A DNA stretch of 64,000 bases, from contig JAKCPI010013906.1 of the NCBI GenBank assembly GCA_023213315.1, positions 89,317 to 153,316 of the forward strand, given 5' to 3'. Every line of letters starts with the position of its first letter. Positions within the stretch are counted from its first letter, which is position 1. Position numbers and translations under genes: made by a program. Below, piece by piece: positions 37,854 to 47,999 of the stretch. The DNA is from Euborellia annulipes (lineage: Eukaryota; Arthropoda; Insecta; Dermaptera; Anisolabididae). The notes beneath the pieces are model-generated. The model was not told where the DNA came from. It saw only the letters and a program-made list of their open reading frames with translations, and ran no database searches.

Positions 37854-37911
37854 AGACCGAAACTCCTCAAACTACGCTGATTTTTCGGCGTAGTTTGAGG
37901 AGTTTCGGTCT
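37854..37911. repeat. Perfect 24-bp stem hairpin in intron
   Basis: AGACCGAAACTCCTCAAACT plus ACGC pairs perfectly with 37888-37911 around a 10-base loop. It lies between two copies of AGTAGATCAGTAAG (about 37843 and 37945), so it may belong to a small insertion. Confidence 0.75.
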
Positions 37912-38000
37912 ACAATTTCTCTCGGCATCACTCATTTAGCTTCAGTAGATCAGTAAGGTTCTAGAAGCCGAATTTTCCCAAAGACAAGACCTAGCTCAAA

Positions 38001-38557
38001 TCTATATATATAAAAATGAAATGGGAAAAATGTATGTATGTATGTAAATATGTATGTATATGTTCTATAGAAATCCACAATTTTCAATGAATCCATTTGA
38101 AATTAAGTACACCTATAATACATGACTCTGGGAGTAACGTAGTAATAATTTTAATCTCTTAAATATTTTGGAAAATTAATTATAATCAAATTTCTTCAAT
38201 ATGGGAACACAAAATCAACAAGTTGGCTAGGAAATTAGAGAGCGTCCTTTGTGTTCTGAGAACCAGCTTCCTACCTGACTATAGGCTGGGGGTGGGGGCT
38301 ACGCAGCAGTTGAAAAACGAAGAGAGGACTCAGGTGACTGACCCTTTAAACAGTCATAAACAGACCCTTTGTGCTGTTCCCAATCGGTACCCTCGCCTCG
38401 CTTGAATATAAGATCCTTCCTTAACATCTTAACACTTGCATTGCAACAAGAAATATCCCAAATTGGGAATAAACTTGCTCGCCGAAGGTGAGCAAGGGGT
38501 CCAGGGGCGCAGCCCTGGCTAGGCGGAAAGCCCGCCGAAGGCGGGCTTTGCGACTAG
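38001..38557 (+). mobile_element. Non-autonomous Helitron-like element
   Basis: The 5' end TCTATATATATAAAAATGAA after an A, and the 3' end with a hairpin (GCCCGCCGAAGGCGGGC) followed by TTTGCGACTAG before a T, match the Helitron pattern (5' TC, 3' hairpin then CTAG, A/T target). Two further GC-rich hairpins (CTCGCCGAAGGTGAG; CCAGGGGCGCAGCCCTGG) precede it. No Rep/helicase frame, so non-autonomous. A 60-codon frame inside is not recognised. Confidence 0.75.
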
Positions 38558-39002
38558 TAGTATATATGATCGTTTCTCTACTAATTGGAAACTGGCCCAT
38601 ACATTTATGTACAAAGGATATTTCGACCTAACGACTGCGCCCATGCATATTATATAGGTCTATATATTATATTACTCAGAAAATAATAATACTAAAAAAA
38701 AATATTTGTCATTTAAGACTCATACTTTTAGAAATGGGATACGACAGGGGACTGTGCATTTAGGGGTTTGAAGTTCATTTAATTGAATATTACAAATTTA
38801 TATTACAATATAAGCGAAGGTATTCCAAGAATAGCTAATATATTGCCTTTACTAATACTTATTATTCAGTAATTGTATTATATCAAATTTCCCTGAGACA
38901 GCGATTTTCCAATTAGTAGACAAACGTCCATATATAAAAGTCTTCGAGAAATGTGGGCTTACATAAAAATAGATTTAGAAACAAATGTACAGTATTATTA
39001 TG

Positions 39003-39372
39003 AGAGTTTTTAATTATAGACCACATTTTGTATTAATTATTTATTAAAAATATAAATATACTATCCAGCGTTTCGACTGCTTATTCTGCATTCGTTATTA
39101 AGTACTGTACACTTGCTCAGACTCAAGTGAAATAACCTCTAAGGAAACGTTACGGGCATTTTTTATATATATCGACGTCAGCGCCACCTACAGAGTTAGA
39201 CACAAACTTTCCCAAGTGATGGCGCTGACCTTTAGAGGTTAGTTCACTTGAGTCGGAGCAAGTGCACAGTACTTGGAAACGACTGCAGAATAAGGAGTCG
39301 AAACGTTGTACAGTATTTATATGTTTAATAAATAATTAATACAAAATGTGGTCTATAATTAAAAAATCCCAT
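39003..39372. mobile_element. Foldback element, medium copy of the 35862 family
   Basis: Same termini (TTTTTAATTATAGACCACAT) and TCGACTGCTTATTCTGCATT; shorter centre around TGGCGCTGACC. Confidence 0.72.
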
Positions 39373-39540
39373 AATAATAATAATTCAAATTCAAAGCTTT
39401 AATAAACACAAACGTACAGTATATTGCTCGTTTAATATTATAAGAATATAAGATCAATTTCTTATTTAATTTTCAAAATTAATTAAAGAATCGCTAAATC
39501 TAAATGATTTTAATTTAATTTTATTTTTGTATTAATTTAG

Positions 39541-39820
39541 CGAATTGGAGGAAGAAAATGCGTCGCTACAGGCAGAATACGAACGCCTGAGAGCGACACA
39601 GACACCAGGATCAACGCCTGAAGAACATCAGCTCTCATCAGGGACCAGCCCCGGATTACATTCACTGGGTGGCTCTAGGCCCGGTGATGTCGATATGTTA
39701 GCCGAGGCTAAACTGTTACGTCAACACAAGGGACGTCTTGAGGCACGGATGCAGATTCTTGAGGACCACAATCGACAGCTTGAGGCGCAATTGCAACGCC
39801 TTCGGCAACTCCTCGACGAG
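39541..39820 (+). CDS. Dys: Dystrophin exon i: paired leucine-heptad coiled coils
   Basis: Acceptor TTAATTTAG; donor GACGAG|GTGCAT. The exon completes Arg, then reads [18 protein letters not shown] (first coiled coil). A Ser/Gly/Pro linker follows, then [20 protein letters not shown] and [19 protein letters not shown] (second coiled coil). This is the dystrobrevin-binding coiled-coil pair of the dystrophin C-terminus. Phase 0 out. Confidence 0.97.
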
Positions 39821-39893
39821 GTGCATTTTCACACAAAAATATTTTAGAAAGTACTATTCAATTTACTAAGTATATTTTGTGGGATTGTTACAG

Positions 39894-40008
39894 CCTGGGG
39901 CGGGATCCCCGAGCAAAACGGGGACGCTACAGACACGATCGGTGACCGCCTCGCAATTGGCCACTGACTCTCCAGCCAAAATGAACGGTCACTACCACGA
40001 AACTACAA
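39894..40008 (+). CDS. Dys: Dystrophin exon j: C-terminal tail
   Basis: It follows a 73-bp intron (acceptor TTGTTACAG). Donor ACTACAA|GTATGT, phase 1. The exon encodes [38 protein letters not shown]. The tail is Ser/Thr-rich and unstructured. The motif AKMNGHYHE resembles the tail of insect dystrophins as I remember them, which I could not verify by search. Confidence 0.9.
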
Positions 40009-40964
40009 GTATGTTCTTTTAATTCACACGATACATGTAAATAAATAAATAAATTACTAGATTAGGTAGAATTTAAGCATGTTTCAAAATATTTATTTAT
40101 TCACTCAGCTTAAAGGCTAAAATAATAGTTATAGTTACAACATCGTTTTGGGTCTAATTTTTTAAATATTCCGGGCCAGATATAGTGAGTGTTTGTGTGT
40201 GATTTTACATAATTTATCTCTTGTACGTCCTGATGAAAAGCTAGCAAGCACGTCCGGCGCGAAATCAGAAAATACTGATTCGAGTCTTCCACAATTAAAC
40301 AGAAACATCTCATCTTGTAAAATATTACTATTTTATAGTTATTTTAACCTTTTAATTAAAAACTCCAGTTAAACTATTCCTAGAGACTTGGAAATCTCAA
40401 CCCTACTCTAGAATATTGTCGGCAAAAATTTTCTCCTCCAAGATTAAAGATTTGAATTGGAAAAAAACATGATTATTTTATAGAAAACTCTTGTGGGGAA
40501 TGCGAAACTCGAATTAATAATTGTGTCTCTTTTGACATGATTAGCAGATTGAAAGATGGTGCTCAAATGCTCATTGAATAAAACAGATATAAATTTAATT
40601 TGATACAATTATAGATAAATCAAATAAAACTTATATCCGACATAAAGAAAATGAATTAATTTTCTATACAGTTGTATTCTTGATTGGTTCAAAAGAAGTA
40701 GATCGTTAAATTAAATAAGCTTTTTAGAGAATAAACAAAAAATTTCAAAATTTGTTTTATTCAATAAGCTTTCGAGGTTCATTTGATAATAAAAAAGTTT
40801 CCACAGCTCAACATGTCCAGTTTCATTTTTAATATGCGCGTCAAAAACGTAACCCTTTGTTTCTTCTTAAAAAAGACCTATTCTACTCTATTTTAATGAT
40901 ACTGTAATTTATTAAACATTTAATATGAAATAACTTCAACATTTCTAAGTTAATTTAACATAAA

Positions 40965-41215
40965 TCCATATCTTCTTCTTCTTCTTCTTCTGTCCTCGCC
41001 TTATTCCCACTCCCGTGGAGTCGGCGGACCTCACTATTTCCCTCCAGCCTTATCGTTTTTGCGACCGAGAAGCATAGAACCGGCCGGTCCGTCGCCCGAT
41101 CTGACGTTTGTTGAAAAGAGGAGGGAAGAGACAGACATACAAAGAACAGAAAGTCAGTCCCAGCTCGGGCAGCTCGTGGTCGCCATCCATGTACCCACAA
41201 GATGTGGGCCCCTGA
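40965..41215 (-). mobile_element. Non-LTR retroelement 3' end with (GAA)n tail
   Basis: (CTT)n at 40973-40991, then GTCCTCGCCTTATTCCCACT and CCCGTGGAGTCGGCGGACCT, and the segment shared with 7255-7475. Read on the minus strand this is a 3' untranslated end followed by (GAA)n. Confidence 0.6.
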
Positions 41216-41411
41216 GCGAACACAAATCCATATCATTTTAATAAATAATTACAATTTAAATAAAAGAGACAAAAATCTCGGAAATTTTTTTATTAACGCC
41301 AAATTTCTAAAATTTTAAAATTATCTTTCAGTTTTTCTCAGTCTATTTTTTGGAAATCCTTAAAAAAACAAAATTTTTAATTAATATACAATAAAACATA
41401 TCGAGATTATT

Positions 41412-42130
41412 TTAAAAGGAGCAGGAGGTTTACTCGATTCTGTTGCAGATGGAGGTGAAGAAGAGATAATTTACGAAAAATTATATCGAGGATTTTTAAT
41501 GACAAGACGACTGTGATTGCAATTTAACAGTTACGGTCAGAAAAGACCATCATCAGGCCTGCGAAAGATTAGTGAGTCAGCACACAACAATACAAAAAAT
41601 TAATCACATCACCAATTTACATTTTCTAGCTAGCATTTAGGGGAATGTTCTTGAAAATGTAAATTGGTGATGTGATTAATTTTTTGTATTGCTCTGTGCT
41701 GACTCACTTTTTCTGTAATCTTTCGCAGGCCTGATGATGGTCTTTTCTGACCAAAACTGTTAAATTGCAATCACACTCGTCTTGTCATTAAAAATCCTCG
41801 ATATAATTTTTCGTAAATTATTTCTTTTCTGCACCTCCATCCAATTACCCCCCCCCCCCCCCCGAGATTTGAAAAAATACCTTTTTTCGCAAAAAAATTT
41901 ATTTTTAATGTAAAATTTTAAAAATTAATACTTAAAAATTTGATTTGTATTTATATTCTGGCAAACAAGTACAGAATGCGCCTTTAAATTACCGAAATTA
42001 AGAAAAAATAGTGTGCTGTGCGACGAGTCACACCAGATTACCCCCCCCCCCTCGAGAAACACCTCTGGATCCGCCCTTGCCTCCATCTGCAACAGAATCG
42101 AGTAAACCTCCTGCTCCTTTTACAATATCA
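41412..42130. mobile_element. Foldback element interrupted by a hAT-type MITE
   Basis: Outer arms AGGAGCAGGAGGTTTACTCG / complement at 42103-42122; inner arms of about 200 bp centred near 41645. The right arm carries CTGATGA T GGTC TTTTCT GACC AAAAC (41731 on). Confidence 0.8.
41842..42079 (-). mobile_element. hAT-type MITE, CAAGGGCGGATCC family, 8-bp TSD CCTCCATC
   Basis: TSD at 41834-41841 and 42080-42087; the host foldback's other arm shows the uninterrupted site, confirming the insertion. The end near 42079 is the intact CAAGGGCGGATCCAGAGG in complement; the other terminus is internally deleted. Long C runs lie near both ends. Confidence 0.85.
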
Positions 42131-42531
42131 TACTCGGGCTGTTTCTACTGTCGATATCGAGATTATGTGGATATGTTTCTCAAATTGAAAATCGACATAT
42201 TTTTCTTTATTTTATTTAAATTGTTTAAAATGATTTGTATTTGTGTTAAATTTACTTAGAAATGTATAAGATATTTCATACTAAATGTTTCTTAAATTAG
42301 AGTATCATTATGGTAGATTAGAACAGGTCTTAACAATATGTTACGTTTTTTTTGACGCGCATTACGGTTCTCAAAAGTGGAGATTCATTAGTTTTCGCGT
42401 AGAATAAAGTTAATTTATTTTATTCTTTATAATAAATGAAAACTGACTGGCTCTGAGTATAAAATCTGGAGAATAGGCTTGGGAGCGCATGCAGGTGCAG
42501 GTGGTGATGGTTGCGGGTTATGGTCCCTCAG

Positions 42532-42678
42532 GTGGACGTGGCTGGCCTGAAGGCGGTAAGGGGAGCCTGGATCGTGCTGATTCTCGACCACCACCACCTC
42601 CTCATGTGAGTGCATCATCGGCGACACCAACGCCTCAACCTGCGCCTGGCAACGTCGGCTCTTTGCTTCATATGGCAG
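42532..42678 (+). CDS. Dys: Dystrophin exon k: Gly/Pro-rich tail
   Basis: The frame (GRGWPEGGKGSLDRADS, then PPPPPHVSASSATP, then GNVGSLLHMAG) is set by the final LLHMAG, which joins DLGKAVSELV in the last exon. The donor is GGCAG|GTGCGC, phase 1. The acceptor is the least certain of the gene. The AG at 42530-42531 (GTCCCTCAG) is the only nearby one giving the required phase-1 entry downstream of an in-frame stop at 42474; its pyrimidine tract is weak. The low-complexity sequence predicts disorder. Confidence 0.82.
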
Positions 42679-42850
42679 GTGCGCACCGCTAATCATGCAT
42701 GCTCTCTCACAAAACGGCTCTAGGGCGCACGCTTCCGCTTTAATGCTTTAAGACCAGGATCATCCTCATTCACGGTGGAATTTTGAAATTTAATTGGTGG
42801 TCTTCGAAATATTATTTTCTACTTAATAATCAAACACTGTAAATTATTAT

Positions 42851-43050
42851 TATGGAAATTTTTAATTATAGTACACATTTGTTATTACAACGTTTCGACT
42901 CCTTTTTCAAGTACTGTGCACTTGCTCCGACTCAAGTTAATTTGGAGCAAGTGCACAGTCCTTAAAAACCGAGGGGAAAGTTGTCCAGTATTTATATTTT
43001 TAATAAGTAATTAAATCAAATGTGGTCTATAATTAAAAACTCCATTAATA
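42851..43050. mobile_element. Foldback element, short copy of the 35862 family
   Basis: TTTTTAATTATAGTACACAT at left and complement at right; contains CACTTGCTCCGACTCAAGTT and its inverse. Confidence 0.65.
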
Positions 43051-43183
43051 ATAATAATAATAATACAAACCGTAAAAGCTTTAATAAACTTTGTAAATTA
43101 ATTAATTAGTAAATACATGATGTCCATCAAAGGAATTTAAATAACTCGAACACAAAGATCAATAAAAGAATTATTAAACAATG

Positions 43184-43400
43184 TACAGTGAGGGACAATA
43201 TCAAGTCCCATCCATACGTTTTCTACTTGAAATTATTTCAATGTTTTTAAAAAAATATTATATAGTTTTTAATGGAAACTTTCATGGTTCAAAACCAAGA
43301 AAATTTCTGATAAGGATTTTCATTTTCTTTTATAAAAACAATGAAATAATCACATGTAGAAAACGCATAGGTGGGACTTGATATTGTCCCTCACTGTACA
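43184..43400. mobile_element. Tc1/mariner-type MITE with CAGTGAGGGACAA ends
   Basis: Both ends read TACAGTGAGGGACAATATCA, TA being the target duplication. The body is a long inverted repeat (GTTTTCTACTTGAAATTATT / complement). Related copies: 45835-45987, 25785-25985. Confidence 0.82.
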
Positions 43401-43404
43401 CTAT

Positions 43405-44600
43405 TAGTCCAAAAGCTGGCGTCGAAAATGGGCAACAGTTTTCTGAAGGCTAATATTTTCAGAATAGGTTGCATTTTATTGATGGAAAAATACTCCAGTA
43501 CCGAGGTCTTTGGCGGCAATAACCGCGTAAAAGTATAATATTTATTAGCCTTTCTAAACTGTTTTCTGAGAGTTTAAAATTTATAGACAACGATCAAAAA
43601 GAATATAAAATAGGAATCTAACAGTCAGACAGCAAAATTTTGGGGCACGTGGAGTCAGCGCTAGTTCAAACCTGACAAAAAAATATCGAAACTCAAAGTG
43701 TCAATTTTTTTTAAAATGAGCTTATATAACGAAAATAATTATTAATTAATTAATAAATTAATAATCTAAGTATATATTAATTGCATACCCCCCTCTCGTT
43801 CTAACGAGTGTTGGCCTCCCCTAACTAACGCCCATGTTAGGTAGAGCTTTGTTTGAAAAAGATGGAACTTTTTAGACTATTCATTAGCCAATCAATATAT
43901 CGTTTAAGATTACAAATTTTCGAGAGGTATTTGTGCTTATGATTAGGAAAAATTCGCCCTAGGATAAATGTAGTCCGCCCTCCGCGAAAGCGTGGAGATC
44001 CTGGTTCGACTCCAGGGGACGCAATTTTGCCCAATCTTAAGCACAAACACATCTCGCAATTTGTAATCTTAAACTATATATTGACTGGCTAATGAACAGT
44101 CTATTTGAGCGTTGATTGAAAAAATTCCATCTTTTTCAAACAAAGCTCTACCTAGTCAAAAAAATTTTAATTAAAAAATTTTTAAAATATTTTTTTGTGC
44201 AAAGTTATTGAGACAAAACGTACTAATGCGCATAGTTCTCACTTCCATCGACTGCTGACTGACGGGGTCCCACATCATAAATGAGTCTGACTGTTTTTTT
44301 ATCAACTTTATTATTATTTTGGAAAGTTTCAGCCTTCAGACAACACTTTGAGTTTCGATATTTTTTTGTCAGGTTTGAACTAGCGCTGACTGTTGATTTT
44401 ATATTCTTTTTGCTCGTTGTCTACAAATTTAAGCTTTCAGAAAACAGTTTAGGGATATTAATTAATATTACACCTTTACCGGCCTATACCTTCTAAAGGC
44501 CCAAGAATCTTTCCATCACTAAAATGCAAACTATTCTAAAAATATTAGCCATCAGAAAACTCTTGCCCATTTTCGAGGCAAGCTCTCTGTTTATTTTGAA
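43405..44600. mobile_element. Foldback element enclosing a second foldback
   Basis: Outer arms at about 43410-43690 and 44330-44590 (AAAATGGGCAACAGTTTTCT, TCAGCGCTAGTTCAAACCTG) are imperfect inverted copies. The short motif of AGAGCTGGCGACAAAAATGG type also occurs at 54014 and 57195. Confidence 0.6.
43839..44154. mobile_element. Foldback MITE with tRNA-like centre
   Basis: Arms GGTAGAGCTTTGTTTGAAAA (about 110 bp, imperfect) flanked by TA. The loop region holds GAGATCCTGGTTCGACTCCA, a good T-arm/box B (CCTGG TTCGACT CCAGG). The D-arm and acceptor do not fold, so it is tRNA-like, not a tRNA gene. Confidence 0.65.
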
Positions 44601-44604
44601 AGCT

Positions 44605-45625
44605 GAAAAAATAAACATACCATTTGTTTCATCCCATCATCGTTCTTTGTTATCGGGTTATTTAATGTTAAAATTAGGTAGTTCTTTTATGGACGTAATT
44701 CAAAGAAATGTATTTTTTAATTAAAGGGGTTGAATTATTTAAGAAAAATTACTTTACGTTCCTTTGTTAAAAGTGACTTTCATTAAGGTGGCTCCAGAAG
44801 AGGTTCCAGTTACATGAAACGGAACGAGGCGCCCTTAATTATATTTAATCTCTCCCCATATCAAAGTTTAAACGAAATTATTTTCCATCTAATTATAAAT
44901 TAAAGCCATTCATTAGAAAATCATGCTTATTTTTTTTTTTTTTTTTTTACTAATTTTCTTTTTTTTTTTAATTTCGCTTCCAAAGGAAGAATATAAGTGA
45001 GTAATTTAATTTGTTTTTTAATATAAATATTACAACTATTTATTGCATGTGGGCGCAAGTGAATTTTTGTAAATACTTGTATCCAGTGGTGAGCTATAAA
45101 AATTTTACCAAAGGGCTCGCTTCTGGTTACAATTTAATTCATTATAAATAATATAAATATAAAGAAAAATTACAATAACTTTCGGTTGGGGGCAAAGTTT
45201 TTTTTTTATTTCAAGTCACTCGTAAGCATAGTTAAAAATTAACAATTCTAAACAAAAAATCACAAAGAAAAATATTCAAATATTTGAATTGAAAGCTCTT
45301 TCGAGCTCCCATAGCTCACCACTGCTTGTATCATTCATTTCTTTATTATATCATATGAATGAATTTATTTCATTTTCATTAAAAAATTTTGTTTGTTTTT
45401 TCGAGAATAGTGGTGCTTTTTGTAAATGTAAAGTGTCTAAAGGAAATAAAAATAATTAATATACAGCCTCGTCGCTCGCAGCAATGATTCCCCCCTCAGT
45501 ATCTTTTCTTTCAATAATAAAATTATGCATTATGCTTACGTCATGTAAAATCAAAATCACAAATATCTTTACTTAATCTATAATTAGATATTAAATAAGA
45601 AAAGGAAAAATGATAATTTTACTTA
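44605..45625 (+). other. Intron stretch, AT-rich, no feature seen
   Basis: Only T tracts (44930-44970) and a possible decayed MITE (45085-45325, GTGGTGAGCTATAAAA and its inverse TCGAGCTCCCATAGCTCACCA). Confidence 0.45.
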
Positions 45626-45629
45626 AAAG

Positions 45630-46465
45630 GATAGAAAAATGAGAGACACAGCTTTTTCTTTATTTATTTAATCCACAAACGTTTCGATTCCGTGTTTGAA
45701 CCATCTTCAGAGCTGGCGAAAAGTCATTATGAAAGTGTCAGTGTATTTCATACATTGTTGAACCAAATCTTTATATAATAAATATATACACAGTATGCGA
45801 TGTCCAGGTACAGTAATTATGAATATTTATGTACAATGAGGGACAATATTAAGACCGACCCCTGTGTTTTCCACAATTGATTTATTTAATTGATTTTATA
45901 AAAAATATATATTTTTTTTTTAAACAATGGAATAATCACAATAAGAAAACGCATGAATGGGACTTAATATTGTCCCTCACTGTACAAGCTACATCAGAGG
46001 CGTATATAAGGGGGGGGCCGAGGGGCCCGCCCCCCCCCCCCCGAAATTTCCCAAACACATATACATATATAGGGTTATACAGACATCAGCGCAACAAATT
46101 TTTCCACAGGATGAAAATCTTTGGTTCCGCAAAAGAAAAAATTTCGTGTGAAAAAAATTTAGTTTCTTAAAAAAAAAATTTTTCCGCAGAAAAATTTTTG
46201 AGTTCGGCGCCCCCCCCCCCCCCCCCCGAAAAAAATTTCTATATACGCCCCTGAGCTACATACATTCATCATATATGTACCTGGTCATCTCATATTATAT
46301 ATATAAAACTTTGGTTCAACAATGTATGAAATACACTGTGACACTTTCATAATGTCTTTTCGCCAGCTCTGAAGTTTGTTCAGACACGTAATCGAAACGT
46401 CAGCTGTGTGGATTAAATAAATAAAGAAAAAACTTTAGCTGTGTCTCTCATTTTTCTACCCTCTT
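45630..46465. mobile_element. Foldback element with two nested MITEs
   Basis: Outer arms (AAAAATGAGAGACACAGCTT and complement at about 46450) run about 170 bp. Inside sit a Tc1/mariner-type MITE (45835-45987, TACAATGAGGGACAATAT / complement) and the hAT-type MITE at 45995. The left arm in complement reads CTGAAGA T GGTTC AAACACG GAATC GAAACG. Confidence 0.8.
45995..46253. mobile_element. hAT-type MITE, CAGAGGCGTATATA family, 8-bp TSD AGCTACAT
   Basis: TSD at 45987-45994 and 46254-46261. Ends CAGAGGCGTATATAAGG and, in complement, CAGGGGCGTATATAG. Long G/C runs near both ends, AT-rich centre. Confidence 0.85.
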
Positions 46466-46530
46466 ATGAATACAACATGACAGCTATAAATTGCGTTTTT
46501 GTAACAATGGTGTCTTTTGTTTTTTTAAAG

Positions 46531-46649
46531 GAGATCTTGGCAAAGCGGTAAGCGAATTGGTGACCGTGATGACTGAGGACGGCGTCAGCGGCAGCGAAAC
46601 TTCTGAAAAGATGGACAACAGCAGCCAACAACAAACTAGCGAAGAATAA
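46531..46649 (+). CDS. Dys: Dystrophin last coding exon
   Basis: Acceptor GTTTTTTTAAAG. The exon completes Gly and encodes DLGKAVSELVTVMTEDG, a conserved arthropod dystrophin C-terminal block, then a Ser/Gln/Glu-rich end, SSQQQTSEE and TAA. The stop at 46647-46649 is followed by a CA-rich and AT-rich 3' untranslated region. Confidence 0.94.
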
Positions 46650-46907
46650 GAAATTTATTTAAAAATAAAAAGACGTCAGCCCACAAAAACATTCACAACA
46701 CACACACACAAACACTACACACATACCTATATATATATATATATTTATATATATACTCATAGCACAAAAATGAATCAACGCAAGGCGAACCAATCAATCA
46801 ATCAACCCCATCTCTCTCTCTTATTTTTATTTTTGTTCTTTCTTTATTGTTTTATTTATAAAAGAATTAGACAAAGAATTTTTATAAATATATAAATTTA
46901 GAATAAA
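46650..46907 (+). terminator. Dys: Dystrophin 3' UTR and poly(A) signal
   Basis: The 3' untranslated stretch contains CA repeats, AT repeats and an AATAAA at 46902-46907. A small inverted-repeat element begins directly after it. Confidence 0.65.
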
Positions 46908-46910
46908 GAT

Positions 46911-46985
46911 CCTTTTACATTGGGATGCAAGCTTGCGAATGTTGCGCAAGCGTCAATTAATTAGTTTGCATGCCGGTGTAAAAGG
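46911..46985. mobile_element. 75-bp mini-MITE at the dystrophin 3' end
   Basis: Terminal inverted repeats: CCTTTTACATTGGGATGCAA at the left; the reverse complement of the right end reads CCTTTTACACCGGCATGCAA. The small interior is itself partly palindromic (GCTTGCGAATGTTGCGCAAGC). It sits 4 bp after the AATAAA, so it may lie in the cleavage region or the downstream element of the dystrophin transcript. Confidence 0.55.
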
Positions 46986-47114
46986 AGGACAAAGACCAGG
47001 AAATATTTGAATGTCTGCTCTTTTTTGAATGAATGACAAAAAATGAAGAAGTATTCTAAATAATTTCCAAAATAATACACCATTTTCATTGATAAATTTA
47101 ATGGCGTTTTTTTT

Positions 47115-47954
47115 TTATTTAGTTATTGGTTTTACAGTTTTTTTTACAATATTGGTGGTTTTCCTAGTTCCGGATCTGAATTTATTCTTAATTCCTGGTT
47201 TCGTTTGACTTTTTTTTGGTTTATAAAATTGCACACCGATTAGATGCTCAAGATCCTCATTAGGCGCTTCTTGTTTTTTTGTCGGCACCGTTTGCGGTTT
47301 GGGTAACTTCTTTTTTCGTGCTTTTGGGATTAATTTAGTTTCGGAGAGATGTTTCGTTGTGGGCTTCTTTGCGGCGAGGAGTTCCCTTAACGACGTTCTA
47401 ATATTCTCGTCAGTTGTTGCATTTACTATTTGAGGCTGTACTTTCGGCTGTTCTTTCACCCTTGCATTTTTCGCCTTTTTCTCTTTAAGTTTCTCTTCCT
47501 TTTTTTTGACCTTCTCCCGAAGCATAGCGACCATCTGACGCAATTCCTTTACCCGAATTGGCGTTAACGGATCCTTTTTCGATTTTTCCTTAATCTGCTT
47601 GAGTTTCAAAAGCAACTCACGTACATTAATAGAATCATCATTCATTTGGCTGAGATCGTCAACATCCAACCGAAGTCTAACCAAGTCCCAGAGCTCTTGG
47701 ACTTTATTGACCATGGACTCTTCCATAGGGGCTTTCTTTTTTGTAGCTCCTTTTTTGGATTTGGCTGGAATTGATGTCTTCTTTGTGAGGCTTGCTGAAG
47801 TCGAGGTCTTTGGGAGAGTCGCTGAGGTTGAGGTCTTGGGAAGACCTGCTGAGGTCAAGGTCTTTTTAAGACCTGCACCTTTGATGGTCATCTTCTCCCC
47901 GCCCATTTTCCCACAACTGGCTCCCGAAACTACGGAAACCCCAACAATTATCAA
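47115..47954 (-). CDS. Single-exon Lys-rich protein of unknown function
   Basis: A 279-codon open frame without introns, convergent with dystrophin; its stop is about 210 bp from the dystrophin poly(A) signal. I do not recognise the family. The N-terminus may be MIIVGVSVVSGASCGK, or translation may start at Met17 or Met22 (MGGEKMTIKG). Residues about 28-62 contain short imperfect repeats of the form LPKTSTSA. Residues about 75-165 are charged and predicted helical (QELWDLVRLRLDVDDL, then KVKKKEEKLKEKKAKNARVK). The C-terminal half is very basic with KKxPKP-type motifs and ends KKTVKPITK. Such composition suggests a nuclear, nucleolar or microtubule-associated protein; that is inference only. 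The intact reading frame in this decayed intergenic setting argues it is real. A retrogene origin is possible. Confidence 0.65.
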   Translation of the reverse strand: MIIVGVSVVSGASCGKMGGEKMTIKGAGLKKTLTSAGLPKTSTSATLPKTSTSASLTKKTSIPAKSKKGATKKKAPMEESMVNKVQELWDLVRLRLDVDDLSQMNDDSINVRELLLKLKQIKEKSKKDPLTPIRVKELRQMVAMLREKVKKKEEKLKEKKAKNARVKEQPKVQPQIVNATTDENIRTSLRELLAAKKPTTKHLSETKLIPKARKKKLPKPQTVPTKKQEAPNEDLEHLIGVQFYKPKKSQTKPGIKNKFRSGTRKTTNIVKKTVKPITK

Positions 47955-47999
47955 CTGACGTCATTATATTTATCAACGACGATATATCAACTTAATGTG

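Larger units (their letters stand above)
20650..46907 (+). other. Dys: Dystrophin gene, 3' half (12 exons to poly(A) signal)
   Basis: Gene-level entry. Dystrophin is the cytoplasmic protein that links cortical actin to the dystroglycan complex at the membrane of muscle and neurons. The twelve exons listed separately join in phase at every junction to 2451 nt (816 codons plus stop). Domain order is the family's: last spectrin-like repeat, WW, two EF-hand-like regions, ZZ finger, syntrophin-binding region, two coiled coils, tail. Highly conserved blocks are visible, such as [35 protein letters not shown] and [19 protein letters not shown]. The actin-binding N-terminus and most spectrin repeats must lie upstream of this window. 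Introns range from 65 bp to 7.3 kb. The short arthropod isoforms (Dp117/Dp186 type) also contain this part, so every isoform probably uses these exons. Confidence 0.97.

Noticed and set aside
43950..44030. Possible tRNA gene
   Set aside because: Only the T-arm is intact; no matching acceptor or D-arm.
46000..46170. Frames with GGPRGPPPPP runs
   Set aside because: Translation of C runs inside a hAT-type MITE.
47599..47958. 119-codon plus-strand frame
   Set aside because: Antisense shadow of the Lys-rich ORF at 47115-47954.
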